Positions 1 to 7,811 of a DNA stretch of 64,000 bases are shown here, one piece after another. Every line of letters starts with the position of its first letter. Positions within the stretch are counted from its first letter, which is position 1. This stretch comes from Geobacter sp. GTDB taxonomy: Bacteria; Desulfobacterota; Desulfuromonadia; Geobacterales; Pseudopelobacteraceae. The notes beneath the pieces were generated by a model. The model worked only from the letters and a program-made list of their open reading frames with translations, was not told the DNA's origin and made no database searches. Position numbers and translations under genes: made by a program. The stretch lies in the NCBI GenBank assembly GCA_003574895.1, contig PJFB01000006.1, positions 62,001-126,000 on the forward strand, given 5' to 3'.

Positions 1-323
1 GAGAAGGTGACGCCCAGAGGCACCCCTGACTCCACAAAGCCGATAAAGAGCGGCACGGCAGAGCAGGAACAGAAAGGGGTTACGATGCCGAGCAGCGCGG
101 CCAGCACATTGCCCACATATTCCCGTTTATGGGAGAGGATACGTTTGGTTTTTTCCGGGGGGAACGAACTGCGGATGATGGCCACCACAAAGATAATCGT
201 CGAGAGCAGCAGGAAAATCTTGGTGGTGTCATAGAGGAAAAAATCCAGGGCTTCACCGGAATGGGTACCTGGCGTAAGCCCGATCAGATCGAAGGTTATA
301 TAATCAGCTAGGCGTTTCAGCAT
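1..323 (-). CDS. ArsP/YraQ-family (DUF318) permease, 5' part only
   Basis: The reverse strand reads an open frame from an ATG at 323 running off the window start, about 107 residues. It shows a hydrophobic helix (KIFLLLSTIIFVVAII) and then the motif TPFCSCSAVPLFIGF, the paired-cysteine signature of the DUF318/ArsP permease family, inner-membrane proteins that include methylarsenite and organoarsenical exporters. It lies about 50 bp downstream of an ArsR-family repressor on the same strand, which fits a metal(loid)- or thiol-responsive export operon. The substrate cannot be told from this fragment. The start codon has only a weak GGAA-type ribosome-binding site. The 3' part is outside the window. 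Confidence 0.8.
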   Translation of the reverse strand, partial: MLKRLADYITFDLIGLTPGTHSGEALDFFLYDTTKIFLLLSTIIFVVAIIRSSFPPEKTKRILSHKREYVGNVLAALLGIVTPFCSCSAVPLFIGFVESGVPLGVTF

Positions 324-373
324 ATCGGTTCCATGATTATGTGATTAATGGCTCATATAAGATGACAAAAAAA

Positions 374-688
374 CTACGCTACCTTCAGCAGGCTGTGACG
401 GCCGGTAATCTCATTGGTTATGATCTGATTGGCCAGTTCAACTATCTCCAGGATCTCCGGGTACTTGACAGCGTAAAAGATTTTGACGCCTTCCTTGCGG
501 CGCAAAAGCACACCAGCCGAAACCATCAGGTTCAAATGGCGCGAGGTGTTGGACTGTTCCTCGCCGATGGCCGGGAATATCTCGCAGACACAACGTTCTC
601 CATCGCGCAGGAAGTCGATGATCTTGAGGCGGGTGGGTTGGCCGAGGATTTTGAGGATATCGGCACTTAAGGTGGTAAAGTCGTCCAT
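374..688 (-). CDS. ArsR-family transcriptional repressor
   Basis: A 104-residue winged-helix protein of typical ArsR/SmtB size. Residues 10-60 carry the HTH core (ILGQPTRLKIIDFL, then SNTSRHLNLMVSAGVL), and an ERCVCEIF segment at the alpha-3 region supplies the CVC pair used by ArsR proteins to bind As(III)/Sb(III). It acts as a cytoplasmic repressor released by metalloid binding. The ATG at 688 is chosen because an AGGAGG lies just upstream; an in-frame start at 721 would fall inside the operator palindrome. It is the first gene of an operon with the DUF318 permease at 1-323. Confidence 0.88.
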   Translation of the reverse strand: MDDFTTLSADILKILGQPTRLKIIDFLRDGERCVCEIFPAIGEEQSNTSRHLNLMVSAGVLLRRKEGVKIFYAVKYPEILEIVELANQIITNEITGRHSLLKVA

Positions 689-692
689 GGGA

Positions 693-726
693 CCTCCTTG
701 TATGATTATATAATCATACAAGGAGG
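693..726. promoter_or_regulatory. 34-bp perfect palindrome, probable ArsR operator overlapping the RBS
   Basis: Positions 693-726 form a perfect inverted repeat centred between 709 and 710, with CCTCCTTGTATGATTAT as the left arm. Its core TATGATTATATAATCATA is a typical ArsR-type AT-rich dyad. The outer arms are the Shine-Dalgarno sequence of arsR (reverse strand) and its mirror copy. Repressor binding, or folding of the transcript, could therefore block initiation of translation as well as transcription. Confidence 0.75.
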
Positions 727-809
727 AGATTTTATGTCAAGCCATAATTTGTGCCACCACCCCGGATAAAAATGGGGGGCGGCATAGTGCGCTGCGGGGT
801 AGCAACATC

Positions 810-2033
810 TCAAAAGATCAGCTGCATTTGGGTGATAAAGGTGGTGAAGTCTTTGGTGGTGTCATTTTTCTTGTCGAAATTTGTTTTTGATACCTCCATG
901 GTCAGCTTCAGGTTCTGGTCGCGGAAATAATAGTTGAGTCCGCCGCCATACCAGTCAACGCCTTGGTCAAAGATATTTTGCGTGGTATCGTTCGTGGTGC
1001 TGGTATTCAGCGCGGCAAAACGCCATTTTTCGTATCTGCCGAAGAATTGCAGCGGCAACATCGGCAACATGTAAGCGCCTTTGACGTAATAACCGTTTTT
1101 CTGGCCGTTGAGACCAACGGTATCGGGATCTGGATTGGCCCCCTTATAGGCATCGCCCAGGTCGATATCTTCGTAGGCGCCTGAAAGGGTAACGGTGCCG
1201 ATGCCTTCGAGTGGATACTCGAAAAAGCCGTCCACGGTCCAGGCCTTATAGTCCTTGGCACCCGTCTTTGCCACGGTGTCCGCATAGGCAACCTTCTGCT
1301 CATACTGGTAGGCGCCGCCAACGGTCAACACCTTCTTCTTGCCCAGGTAGGTCCCCTTGTAGCCGTACTTGTTCTCGGGATCGAGCACAGAGACATGGCC
1401 ACGGAACGAATAGCGGAAATTGGATTCCGGGGTCGGAGCGGCAGCGGTTGTGGCGCTTCTCCCCTCCATGACGTCGGCGCGGTATTGCAGCAAACCATCC
1501 ATGAAATTACCCCACACGGCAACGCCATTGTCCCTGGTGCCGACATAAGGTGCGCGGATGAAGAGCGAACGGTCCAGGGTCAGGGGTGCCTCGCAGGCCT
1601 CAAGGTTTTCGCGGGACAGGTTGTATTTCAGCTTGCCCAGGTAAACATTGAAGCTGTCGTTAATTTCAAAACGCATGGCTGCGTCCAGAATGGAAAATCC
1701 TGCGTCGTTCTTGCTGTCGGGAACATTGAATGTGCCGATATTCTGGCTTTCCAGGAATTCGGTCTGGACATAGAGGCTCATCAAATCTCCGTAACGTCCC
1801 ATCAGGGCCAGGCGGTTACGGCGAAAGTTGAAATCCATGGTCGTATCGTCCTTATTGGGTCCGGAACCGCTATCACGCACGCCCAGCTGAAATTGCCCCT
1901 TATAGTCAAGCTGCAACATCCCCTCATCATTTGGGCCGAACGTCATTTGCGGACCGGCCACGGCTGTGCCGCAGGTCAGTACCAGGCCGGCGACCGCCGA
2001 AAAAGCAATTGTTTTTAGCGAATGTTTTGCCAT
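810..2033 (-). CDS. extI: ExtI-like outer-membrane porin
   Basis: A 407-residue protein with a signal peptide (MAKHSLKTIAFSAVAGLVL, cleavage near TAVAG) and a beta-barrel body rich in alternating aromatic residues, ending in phenylalanine (MQLIF) as outer-membrane barrels do. The phrase LQLDYKGQFQLGVRD and the FNFRRNRLALMG block match what I know of the phosphate-selective-porin-like ExtI proteins of Geobacter, linked there to selenite/tellurite entry and to outer-membrane electron conduits. The start at 2033 has a GGAG site. It follows the rhodanese-like lipoprotein by 89 bp on the same strand, the ExtH-ExtI order. No cytochrome gene adjoins. The ExtI name is by recall, not by search. Confidence 0.68.
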   Translation of the reverse strand: MAKHSLKTIAFSAVAGLVLTCGTAVAGPQMTFGPNDEGMLQLDYKGQFQLGVRDSGSGPNKDDTTMDFNFRRNRLALMGRYGDLMSLYVQTEFLESQNIGTFNVPDSKNDAGFSILDAAMRFEINDSFNVYLGKLKYNLSRENLEACEAPLTLDRSLFIRAPYVGTRDNGVAVWGNFMDGLLQYRADVMEGRSATTAAAPTPESNFRYSFRGHVSVLDPENKYGYKGTYLGKKKVLTVGGAYQYEQKVAYADTVAKTGAKDYKAWTVDGFFEYPLEGIGTVTLSGAYEDIDLGDAYKGANPDPDTVGLNGQKNGYYVKGAYMLPMLPLQFFGRYEKWRFAALNTSTTNDTTQNIFDQGVDWYGGGLNYYFRDQNLKLTMEVSKTNFDKKNDTTKDFTTFITQMQLIF

Positions 2034-2122
2034 ATATCCTCTCCTTGTAAGTAATTCATGCACGAGGTGACGGCATCAGCCGCCTCCGCAACGGAGACGG
2101 CTGACGAACCCGGGAAATGCCG

Positions 2123-4120
2123 CTAGCAGCCGCCACCCTTCGGGATAAAGGGGGTGGCACCGCCACCGGTCGAGGTGCTGGTACTGGACCCTTTGTAGGC
2201 CTTGTCCTGCAACTCGATTTCATTACCTGCCCCATCATAGGTCGGATGGGTAGTGACAGTCGGCCAGTCAACAGCGCCGCTGTAGGTTTTATTCTGATAA
2301 TAGATCGGGGTTCCGTCCGTTTTCGTGCCCACCTGCACCTTGGTGGAGTTGACCGCTTGCGTTGGGCGGAACATGATGAAGTCGGAACGCTTCAGGACAT
2401 CCCACTTGTCATTGCCGCCCAGGGAGCCGCCCGATTTGATTTGCGTATCGGGTATGACTGCTCCGGTAACAACATCCACAAAAGAGTTCTTGGTGGCATC
2501 CCAGCGGAAATAGTTGTTTTTGGCAGCAAAGGCCACGAACGAGGGGCTGCCTGCCGGGTAGGCCGGGAAGGTTGTGTAATCGTCATTCATGACATATGTG
2601 GAGTCAGCCGGCTCATAGGCGGTCAGCACGGCCCATTCCTGCCATGAACCGTCATACATTCGCACGTTCTGGTAACCGCAGATTTCATGCAGTGCATAAT
2701 AATAGATCGACGCCAGCGCACCGGAGTTGCAGTAGGTCACGATCGGCTTGGTGCCATCGATGCCGGCTGTGTTGAAAACGGCAATCATTGCGGCCTTGTC
2801 GAGATAACGGCCGCTGCCGTCCGTGACGCTTATGGCCGGTACGGTAATGTTGTAGGTGGTTGTCTTGGTTATCTTGGCGCCCTTGACAATACCCTCGAAA
2901 TCAGCGCCCTTGGCCCCCAGGGGGATGGCCAAAGGTGAGCCATCGGCCTGTTTATGGATGCCGAAGAAGGGATTAGGCATCGGGATCGGCGGATTGGTGG
3001 TAGCGTTGAAAGCGGCTCTCGGGCTGATTCCGTCGTTGTAGGCGGCCTTGAAGATGACCTGACTGAGGGTTATGTTCTTGTCCGTCGGCGGATTGGTGTA
3101 GCCAAAGGCGGCATAGTTGAACAGCTTGGTGGTAAAGTCATAGGTCAGGGGATTGCCAATGGTGCTGGCTGTTACTTGAAATACATCAGGAATGCCGTCG
3201 GCATTGGCATCGGTGAAGAAGAAGGCCGCCGGCGGTTGGCGGGTATCCAGTACCACCACCTTGTTGGGATCGCTGTCCGGCAGGGATGTTCTGCCGCTGT
3301 CCACCAAGGCGATAAGCTCGCCAATACTGATCCTGGCGTCGATATGTTTCTTGGCTAGCTGCGCCACGCTGAAGGTTGAGGGAGTGATGATCGGGACGCC
3401 AGTGCCTTTTTGCAGGGTCCCGCCTGCCTTGGCATAGGCAAGATTCCCGCCACTCAGCACTTTGATGTTATCCTTGGCGAATCCCCAGTAATAAAGGGTC
3501 CACCAGAGCCGCGACGGGCAAAAGCCGGGATAGTCGTAGCGTGATGTGGTAAGGACGATAACATCATCCTGGGTCACGCCGAACTTCTGGAGCATCTGGT
3601 CGATCAGGGCGCCTGTACCCACTTCGTGCTCAGCCTCGATCGGCCCGTCGTTTCTGACCGCAACCTCGTAACCTTCGTGGGACACGCTGGGAATGGCTCC
3701 CGGAATGTGGCCCAGATATTCGGGCTTCCATACCTGTCCGCCATTGATGTTGTTATATTGGGGACTGAATTCGCCGTACTGGTCTTTGAGGTTGCGCTTG
3801 ATCTTCTCTGCATCGCCTGCAAACCAGCTTTCCGTATCGTTATAGGTAAATACGCCGCTGCCGTTGGGAACGCAGTCAAGGATGATGACCCTTTTGCCGT
3901 CAGCCGTCTTGCCGCCGTTATCCACCCAAGCCTTTACCGTGGCCGGTTCAACCAAGGTGTTAGCGGTTGCATCATTTGCATAGTACTTTGCCGTGGCATC
4001 GGCTACAGGGTCGCTGTAGCCTTTGTTTGAGCATCCCCAGATTGCCAGCGTAGCGATAAAGCTGGCTGCAAGCAAGAGAAGCAACAGAATCTTTGTCTTC
4101 TTAAGCGCTTTTTCAGACAT
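2123..4120 (-). CDS. extH: ExtH-like rhodanese-domain lipoprotein
   Basis: A 665-residue exported protein. Residues 11-29 are a hydrophobic signal ending at Cys30 (AIWGC, a lipobox with an unusual Trp at -2). Several rhodanese-type domains follow; the last has a rhodanese active-site loop with cysteine (TYCNSGALA), while an earlier one (TTSRYDYPGFCPSRLWW) looks non-catalytic. The C-terminus is Gly-rich and ends GGGC. It probably sits at the cell envelope and handles sulfur, selenium or similar oxyanion chemistry. ATG 4120 has an AGGAGG five bases upstream, better than the alternative at 4135. The gene is divergent from a LysR regulator and is followed by the porin. Confidence 0.68.
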   Translation of the reverse strand: MSEKALKKTKILLLLLLAASFIATLAIWGCSNKGYSDPVADATAKYYANDATANTLVEPATVKAWVDNGGKTADGKRVIILDCVPNGSGVFTYNDTESWFAGDAEKIKRNLKDQYGEFSPQYNNINGGQVWKPEYLGHIPGAIPSVSHEGYEVAVRNDGPIEAEHEVGTGALIDQMLQKFGVTQDDVIVLTTSRYDYPGFCPSRLWWTLYYWGFAKDNIKVLSGGNLAYAKAGGTLQKGTGVPIITPSTFSVAQLAKKHIDARISIGELIALVDSGRTSLPDSDPNKVVVLDTRQPPAAFFFTDANADGIPDVFQVTASTIGNPLTYDFTTKLFNYAAFGYTNPPTDKNITLSQVIFKAAYNDGISPRAAFNATTNPPIPMPNPFFGIHKQADGSPLAIPLGAKGADFEGIVKGAKITKTTTYNITVPAISVTDGSGRYLDKAAMIAVFNTAGIDGTKPIVTYCNSGALASIYYYALHEICGYQNVRMYDGSWQEWAVLTAYEPADSTYVMNDDYTTFPAYPAGSPSFVAFAAKNNYFRWDATKNSFVDVVTGAVIPDTQIKSGGSLGGNDKWDVLKRSDFIMFRPTQAVNSTKVQVGTKTDGTPIYYQNKTYSGAVDWPTVTTHPTYDGAGNEIELQDKAYKGSSTSTSTGGGATPFIPKGGGC

Positions 4121-4305
4121 ACGGCCTCCTCTCAAAAATCATGAATGTTTACTTCGGCTACTGATTATTTGGACGAAAAAAACCCCACCTCCTGTATGAA
4201 TAATATTGATAAATAGATTGAATTTAAAATATAGTGAAACTGGCTCATTAATAAAGTGAGACATTTTCACAAGGCTTTGCGTATTACTCACAGAGGCACC
4301 AACCC
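4121..4305. promoter_or_regulatory. Divergent promoter region between extH-like gene and LysR gene
   Basis: This 185-bp AT-rich spacer separates two divergently transcribed genes, the usual arrangement in which a LysR regulator controls its neighbour and itself. Several T-N11-A-like tracts lie around 4195-4245, but I cannot single out one binding site. Confidence 0.5.
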
Positions 4306-5202
4306 ATGGAATCCATATATCTAAAAACCCTGGTTGAAACAGTGGCTACGGGCAGCCTTTCCAAAGCTGCCGACAACCTGTGCATAACCCCGTCGGCTGC
4401 TTCGAGGCGGATAAAATTTCTCGAAGACCAGTATGGTTACCCCCTGCTGGATCGTTCGGGCTCACCCCTGGTTCCGACCGCGGCGGGCAAATGGGTGGTG
4501 GATAAGGCCCTGGGAATGCTGGAGATAGAAAATGAGCTGCTGGCCGGCCTGAAGGGGATGGGGCAGAGGGAAGGGGTCGTATTCTGCTGTACCCATGCCT
4601 TTGGAATCGCTCACCTGCCAAAGGTCCTGGCGGATTTCATGCTGTTCAATCCGGACACGAGCGATCTGAAGTTTTTTTTCGATCAACCTGACGACATCGT
4701 CAAGGGATTACGGGAAAACATCTACGACCTGGCGGTAATAGAGCATTGCGAGTGTTTCGACTTCGACGAATTCGCTACCTATCCCCTGCCCAACGATGAA
4801 GTCGTCTTTATCAGTTCGCCCCATCTCGGCATCGGACCTGTGGACACGACTATCGACATGCTGTTTGAGCACACCCTGTACAGCCGGAACGAGGGGTGCT
4901 GCGCCAGCAAGTTTCTGGACATGAATTTGAAATCCGTCGGCAGGAACTCCAACGAATTCAGTCATCGCATCATTGTCGATGATCTGCACCTGATCATCAA
5001 CTCCGTGGTGAACGGCAGCGGCGTAGCCTTCATATCCAGGGGAGTGGTGGAAAAGTACCTTGCCGCCGGCACCCTTGTGTACCATCATATCGACGGATTC
5101 CTCCATGCCAGAAAGCGGACACTCGTAACCTATGAAAACAACTGCTGCAACCCGGCGGCAAAAAGCCTGAGAAACTGCATACTTTCATATTTCAATCCTT
5201 AA
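4306..5202 (+). CDS. LysR-family transcriptional regulator
   Basis: A 298-residue protein with the N-terminal LysR helix-turn-helix (residues 1-60: YLKTLVETVATGSLSKAAD, then SAASRRIKFLEDQ) and a C-terminal periplasmic-binding-like effector domain. Length is normal for the family. A GAGG lies about ten bases before the ATG. It is transcribed away from the rhodanese-lipoprotein/porin pair, so the likely target is that operon and its own promoter. The effector domain has several cysteines (HCECFDFDE; EGCCAS), which could make it redox- or thiol-sensitive, but that is inference. Confidence 0.9.
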   Translation: MESIYLKTLVETVATGSLSKAADNLCITPSAASRRIKFLEDQYGYPLLDRSGSPLVPTAAGKWVVDKALGMLEIENELLAGLKGMGQREGVVFCCTHAFGIAHLPKVLADFMLFNPDTSDLKFFFDQPDDIVKGLRENIYDLAVIEHCECFDFDEFATYPLPNDEVVFISSPHLGIGPVDTTIDMLFEHTLYSRNEGCCASKFLDMNLKSVGRNSNEFSHRIIVDDLHLIINSVVNGSGVAFISRGVVEKYLAAGTLVYHHIDGFLHARKRTLVTYENNCCNPAAKSLRNCILSYFNP

Positions 5203-5410
5203 TATGACCCTTTTCCGGACCGTATCAAGGGTTCTCCCACCCGTGAATTTCTCCTGTCGTTTTTTTCCCCGCACTTAAGCAATACTCTTCCCGAGTATTT
5301 GACCGCTTTTTCCGAAACACCTAACCGCGCAACCGTCCATAAGTTGCGGCCGGGCCGGCCCGTGCTATTATTTCAGAATGCTAATAATTCCGCAGCAAGG
5401 GGAGGTCCAC

Positions 5411-5629
5411 ATGTATGGAGATGACAGGATCTATAAAAAGGTGGAGATTATCGGCGTGTCCAAAACTAGCATCGAGGCGGCAATAGAAACGGCAGTGGTC
5501 AAGGCGCGCGACTCGCTGGACAAACTTTCCTGGTTCGAGGTACAGGACATCCGGGGGCATATCGGTGATGACGGCAAGGTCGCAGAGTACCAGGTCGTGA
5601 TCAAGGTAGCCTTCCAGCTGAAAGGGTAA
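5411..5629 (+). CDS. Dodecin family flavin-binding protein
   Basis: A 72-residue protein with the dodecin pattern: KKVEIIGVSKTSIEAAIETAV near the N-terminus, the WFEVQDIRGHI segment whose Trp stacks on flavin in known dodecins, and a final strand YQVVIKVAFQL. Dodecins assemble into hollow 12-mers that store or buffer flavins in the cytoplasm. The start at 5411 has a GGGGAGG site nearby; an upstream in-frame ATG at 5378 lacks one. It lies 4 bp before a coiled-coil protein gene, so the two are co-transcribed. Confidence 0.92.
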   Translation: MYGDDRIYKKVEIIGVSKTSIEAAIETAVVKARDSLDKLSWFEVQDIRGHIGDDGKVAEYQVVIKVAFQLKG

Positions 5630-5633
5630 CGGC

Positions 5634-5921
5634 ATGGACAAGAAAAAGGAATACCTGGATAAAGTGGAGGCACAGCTCAAGGAATGGAAAAACATGATCG
5701 ACAGGCTCGAAGCCAGGACATCCATGGTTTCATCGGAGAGAAAGTCCGACCTGATGAAAGAGATCGAGGAACTGCGCCGCAAAAAGGTGGTGGTAAAGGA
5801 AAAATGGGAAGATATGCAGAAAACCGGGGGTGAGGTCCTGGATACGCTGAAGGAAGGTGTTGAAAAGGCAGCCGCCGAACTGAAACAGGCCCTGGACAAG
5901 GTGATCTCGCGCTTCAAGTAG
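5634..5921 (+). CDS. Small coiled-coil protein of unknown function
   Basis: A 95-residue, highly charged, almost wholly helical protein with heptad-like patterns through most of its length (KVEAQLKEWKNMIDRLEA, then DLMKEIEELRRKK and EGVEKAAAELKQALDKV). It has no signal peptide or membrane segment. Small proteins of this kind are annotated as coiled-coil or apolipoprotein-like in related genomes; I do not recognise a function. The gene starts 4 bp after the dodecin stop, implying coupled expression. Confidence 0.75.
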   Translation: MDKKKEYLDKVEAQLKEWKNMIDRLEARTSMVSSERKSDLMKEIEELRRKKVVVKEKWEDMQKTGGEVLDTLKEGVEKAAAELKQALDKVISRFK

Positions 5922-5959
5922 GGATTACCGGTGCGACCCAAGGATGATGCTCTCGCAAA

Positions 5960-6048
5960 TTGTCATTCCCGAAGCGATTCTGATCGGGAATCCAGTCTGT
6001 AACCAACTGAAATCGTGGATGCCCGATAGAAACATTCGGGCATGACAA
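5960..6048. repeat. MITE/REP-like imperfect palindrome
   Basis: The ends TTGTCATTCCCGAA (5960-5973) and TTCGGGCATGACAA (6035-6048) are inverted copies with one mismatch, enclosing a region with further dyads. This GTCATTCCCG...CGGGCATGAC type is a common interspersed proteobacterial repeat. It fills much of the 294-bp gap 5922-6215, in which I see no gene. Confidence 0.7.
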
Positions 6049-6215
6049 ATCGAAATTGCGAATGCATCAAGGATCTTATCCCGATTTCAGATCAAGAATG
6101 ATTCATGGCGGCGGGGAATGATGCTGCGAGACGCACATTATCGTGCGTTGTGCAGTCGATGACGAGCCAGCGAAGAGTGGGCCCAAGTATGGAATCGGAC
6201 TCTCCTTTTGCAGAT

Positions 6216-7460
6216 TCAATTCGCGGTGAGCAGCTTTATTGCGGCCATTAGCTGAGTATCCCTGCTTGCCTGAAGCTTTGCTTGCGTTAGAGCCCTCTCC
6301 TCTTCCGGAATAAGCGGGAGAACCCCCTGGGGAAGACTCACGTCCATGTCCGGCGTGATTCCCTTATGCCAGATCGAGTGCCCCTTGGGGGTCAGCCATT
6401 CGTCCACTGCCAGCATCAAGGCCGACCCGTCCGACAGGTTGAACTGTCCGAGAACGGTGCCAGTGCCAAAGGTCTTCTTCCCCACCAGCTTTGCCCTCCC
6501 GGCGTCCTGAATGGCACCGGCCATGATCTCCGCGGCGCTTGCCGTCCCGCGGTTCACCAGCACGACCATGGGGATGCGGACAGCAACCCCTCCCTGCCTT
6601 ACAGGCACCGGCCTGATTTTGCCCTCGGCATTTTTTTCGAGCAGGACATTGCCCCTTTCCAGGAATTGACTTGTACAGCCGACCGCCTCCTCGAGCAGAC
6701 CACCGGGATCATCGCGCAAGTCAAGTATGATGCCACGGATTCCCTGCGACTTGATCTCTGTCAAGGCCTTGCGGATGTCTTTGGTCACCCCGTTGCTGAA
6801 ACCGGCTATTCGCAACTGTGCCATCCCGGTATCCTGAAGACGCTTCCAGCGGACATTTTCCACGTTTATGGAAGCCCTTGTCAGAGATACGTCCCTTGAT
6901 GAATCGGTCTCAGGATCAAAGATGGTCAGCCGGACGCCGGTTCCGGACGGCCCTGAAATCAGGTTCACTATCTCGATCAGATTGAGGCCGAGCAGATTGT
7001 TGCCGTCAACGGCAGTAATGAACTGGCCCGAGCGCAAACCCGCCTTCTGTGCCGGCGAGCCATCCAAAGGCGCGACTATGAGCGCATGCCCCTTCTCCAT
7101 CCTGAGTTCGATGCCCACACCCTTGTATTTGCCTTCGGTAACCTTCCGCTCCTCCCTGATCATTTCCGGGGTCAGGAAGGTGCTGTGGCCGTTGTCGCCC
7201 AAGGAGTCCACCATCCCGCCGATGGCCCCGTAGGTGATCGCCCGCGGCTTCAAGGCGGATCGGTCCACATATACCTTCCGGATCGTGTTCCAGGCTTCGG
7301 CCATTAGGGCAAAATCCGATTCGGCGGTCTTGGGAATTCTATCCGAAGGGACAAAGTTGCTGAACGTATTGAGGTCCAGAACGTAAATCAAGGCAGCCGA
7401 CGCAACAACATACAGGAATATTAGCAGTTTTGCCCTAGCACCCAATTTCCGGTCAAGCAT
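6216..7460 (-). CDS. S41-family C-terminal processing peptidase
   Basis: A 414-residue protein with an N-terminal membrane anchor or signal (residues 11-28), a PDZ domain (about 120-190, GVGIELRMEKGHALIVAPLDGSPAQKAGL) and an S41 catalytic domain. The nucleophile serine is in the motif GTASAAEIMAGA and the lysine general base in VGKKTFGTG. Such periplasmic proteases trim or degrade exported proteins from the C-terminus. ATG 7460 follows an AAGGA; the longer reading from 7523 adds a non-signal-like extension. It faces away from the EmrAB pair across a 351-bp spacer. Confidence 0.92.
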   Translation of the reverse strand: MLDRKLGARAKLLIFLYVVASAALIYVLDLNTFSNFVPSDRIPKTAESDFALMAEAWNTIRKVYVDRSALKPRAITYGAIGGMVDSLGDNGHSTFLTPEMIREERKVTEGKYKGVGIELRMEKGHALIVAPLDGSPAQKAGLRSGQFITAVDGNNLLGLNLIEIVNLISGPSGTGVRLTIFDPETDSSRDVSLTRASINVENVRWKRLQDTGMAQLRIAGFSNGVTKDIRKALTEIKSQGIRGIILDLRDDPGGLLEEAVGCTSQFLERGNVLLEKNAEGKIRPVPVRQGGVAVRIPMVVLVNRGTASAAEIMAGAIQDAGRAKLVGKKTFGTGTVLGQFNLSDGSALMLAVDEWLTPKGHSIWHKGITPDMDVSLPQGVLPLIPEEERALTQAKLQASRDTQLMAAIKLLTAN

Positions 7461-7811
7461 CGGAATCCTTCTCCATTGTTGCCATTCATACCAAGTTACT
7501 GGCAAGCGGCAAGATTGCAGCATATGTTCAAATAGAGCACATAAAGGGATAAATGCAAGACGGCACGTCAGATTTGCCGTAACAAAATGTTCAGATATTC
7601 GAGAGTTGACTGCAACAGCCGCCAGCGGGCGGAATATTTGGAGGCGTTGCTATGCAAATGCCGACAATATGATAATTTTTATATATCCCTTGATCTGCCG
7701 GATCTGGGAGCAGCGTTCGAACAGATTGAAGCGAGGCGACCGAAATCGAACCGGCACGCGTTCCGGGATTTCCGCAAAAGGGATGAAGGACTGTTTGCGG
7801 GGGAGTTAACC
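7461..7811. other. Spacer between S41 peptidase and EmrA-like gene
   Basis: This 351-bp region separates two divergent genes and must hold both promoters. A TTGACT at about 7604 and the AT-rich stretch near 7668-7690 are candidate promoter elements, but no pair has convincing spacing. I see no gene or repeat. Confidence 0.4.
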
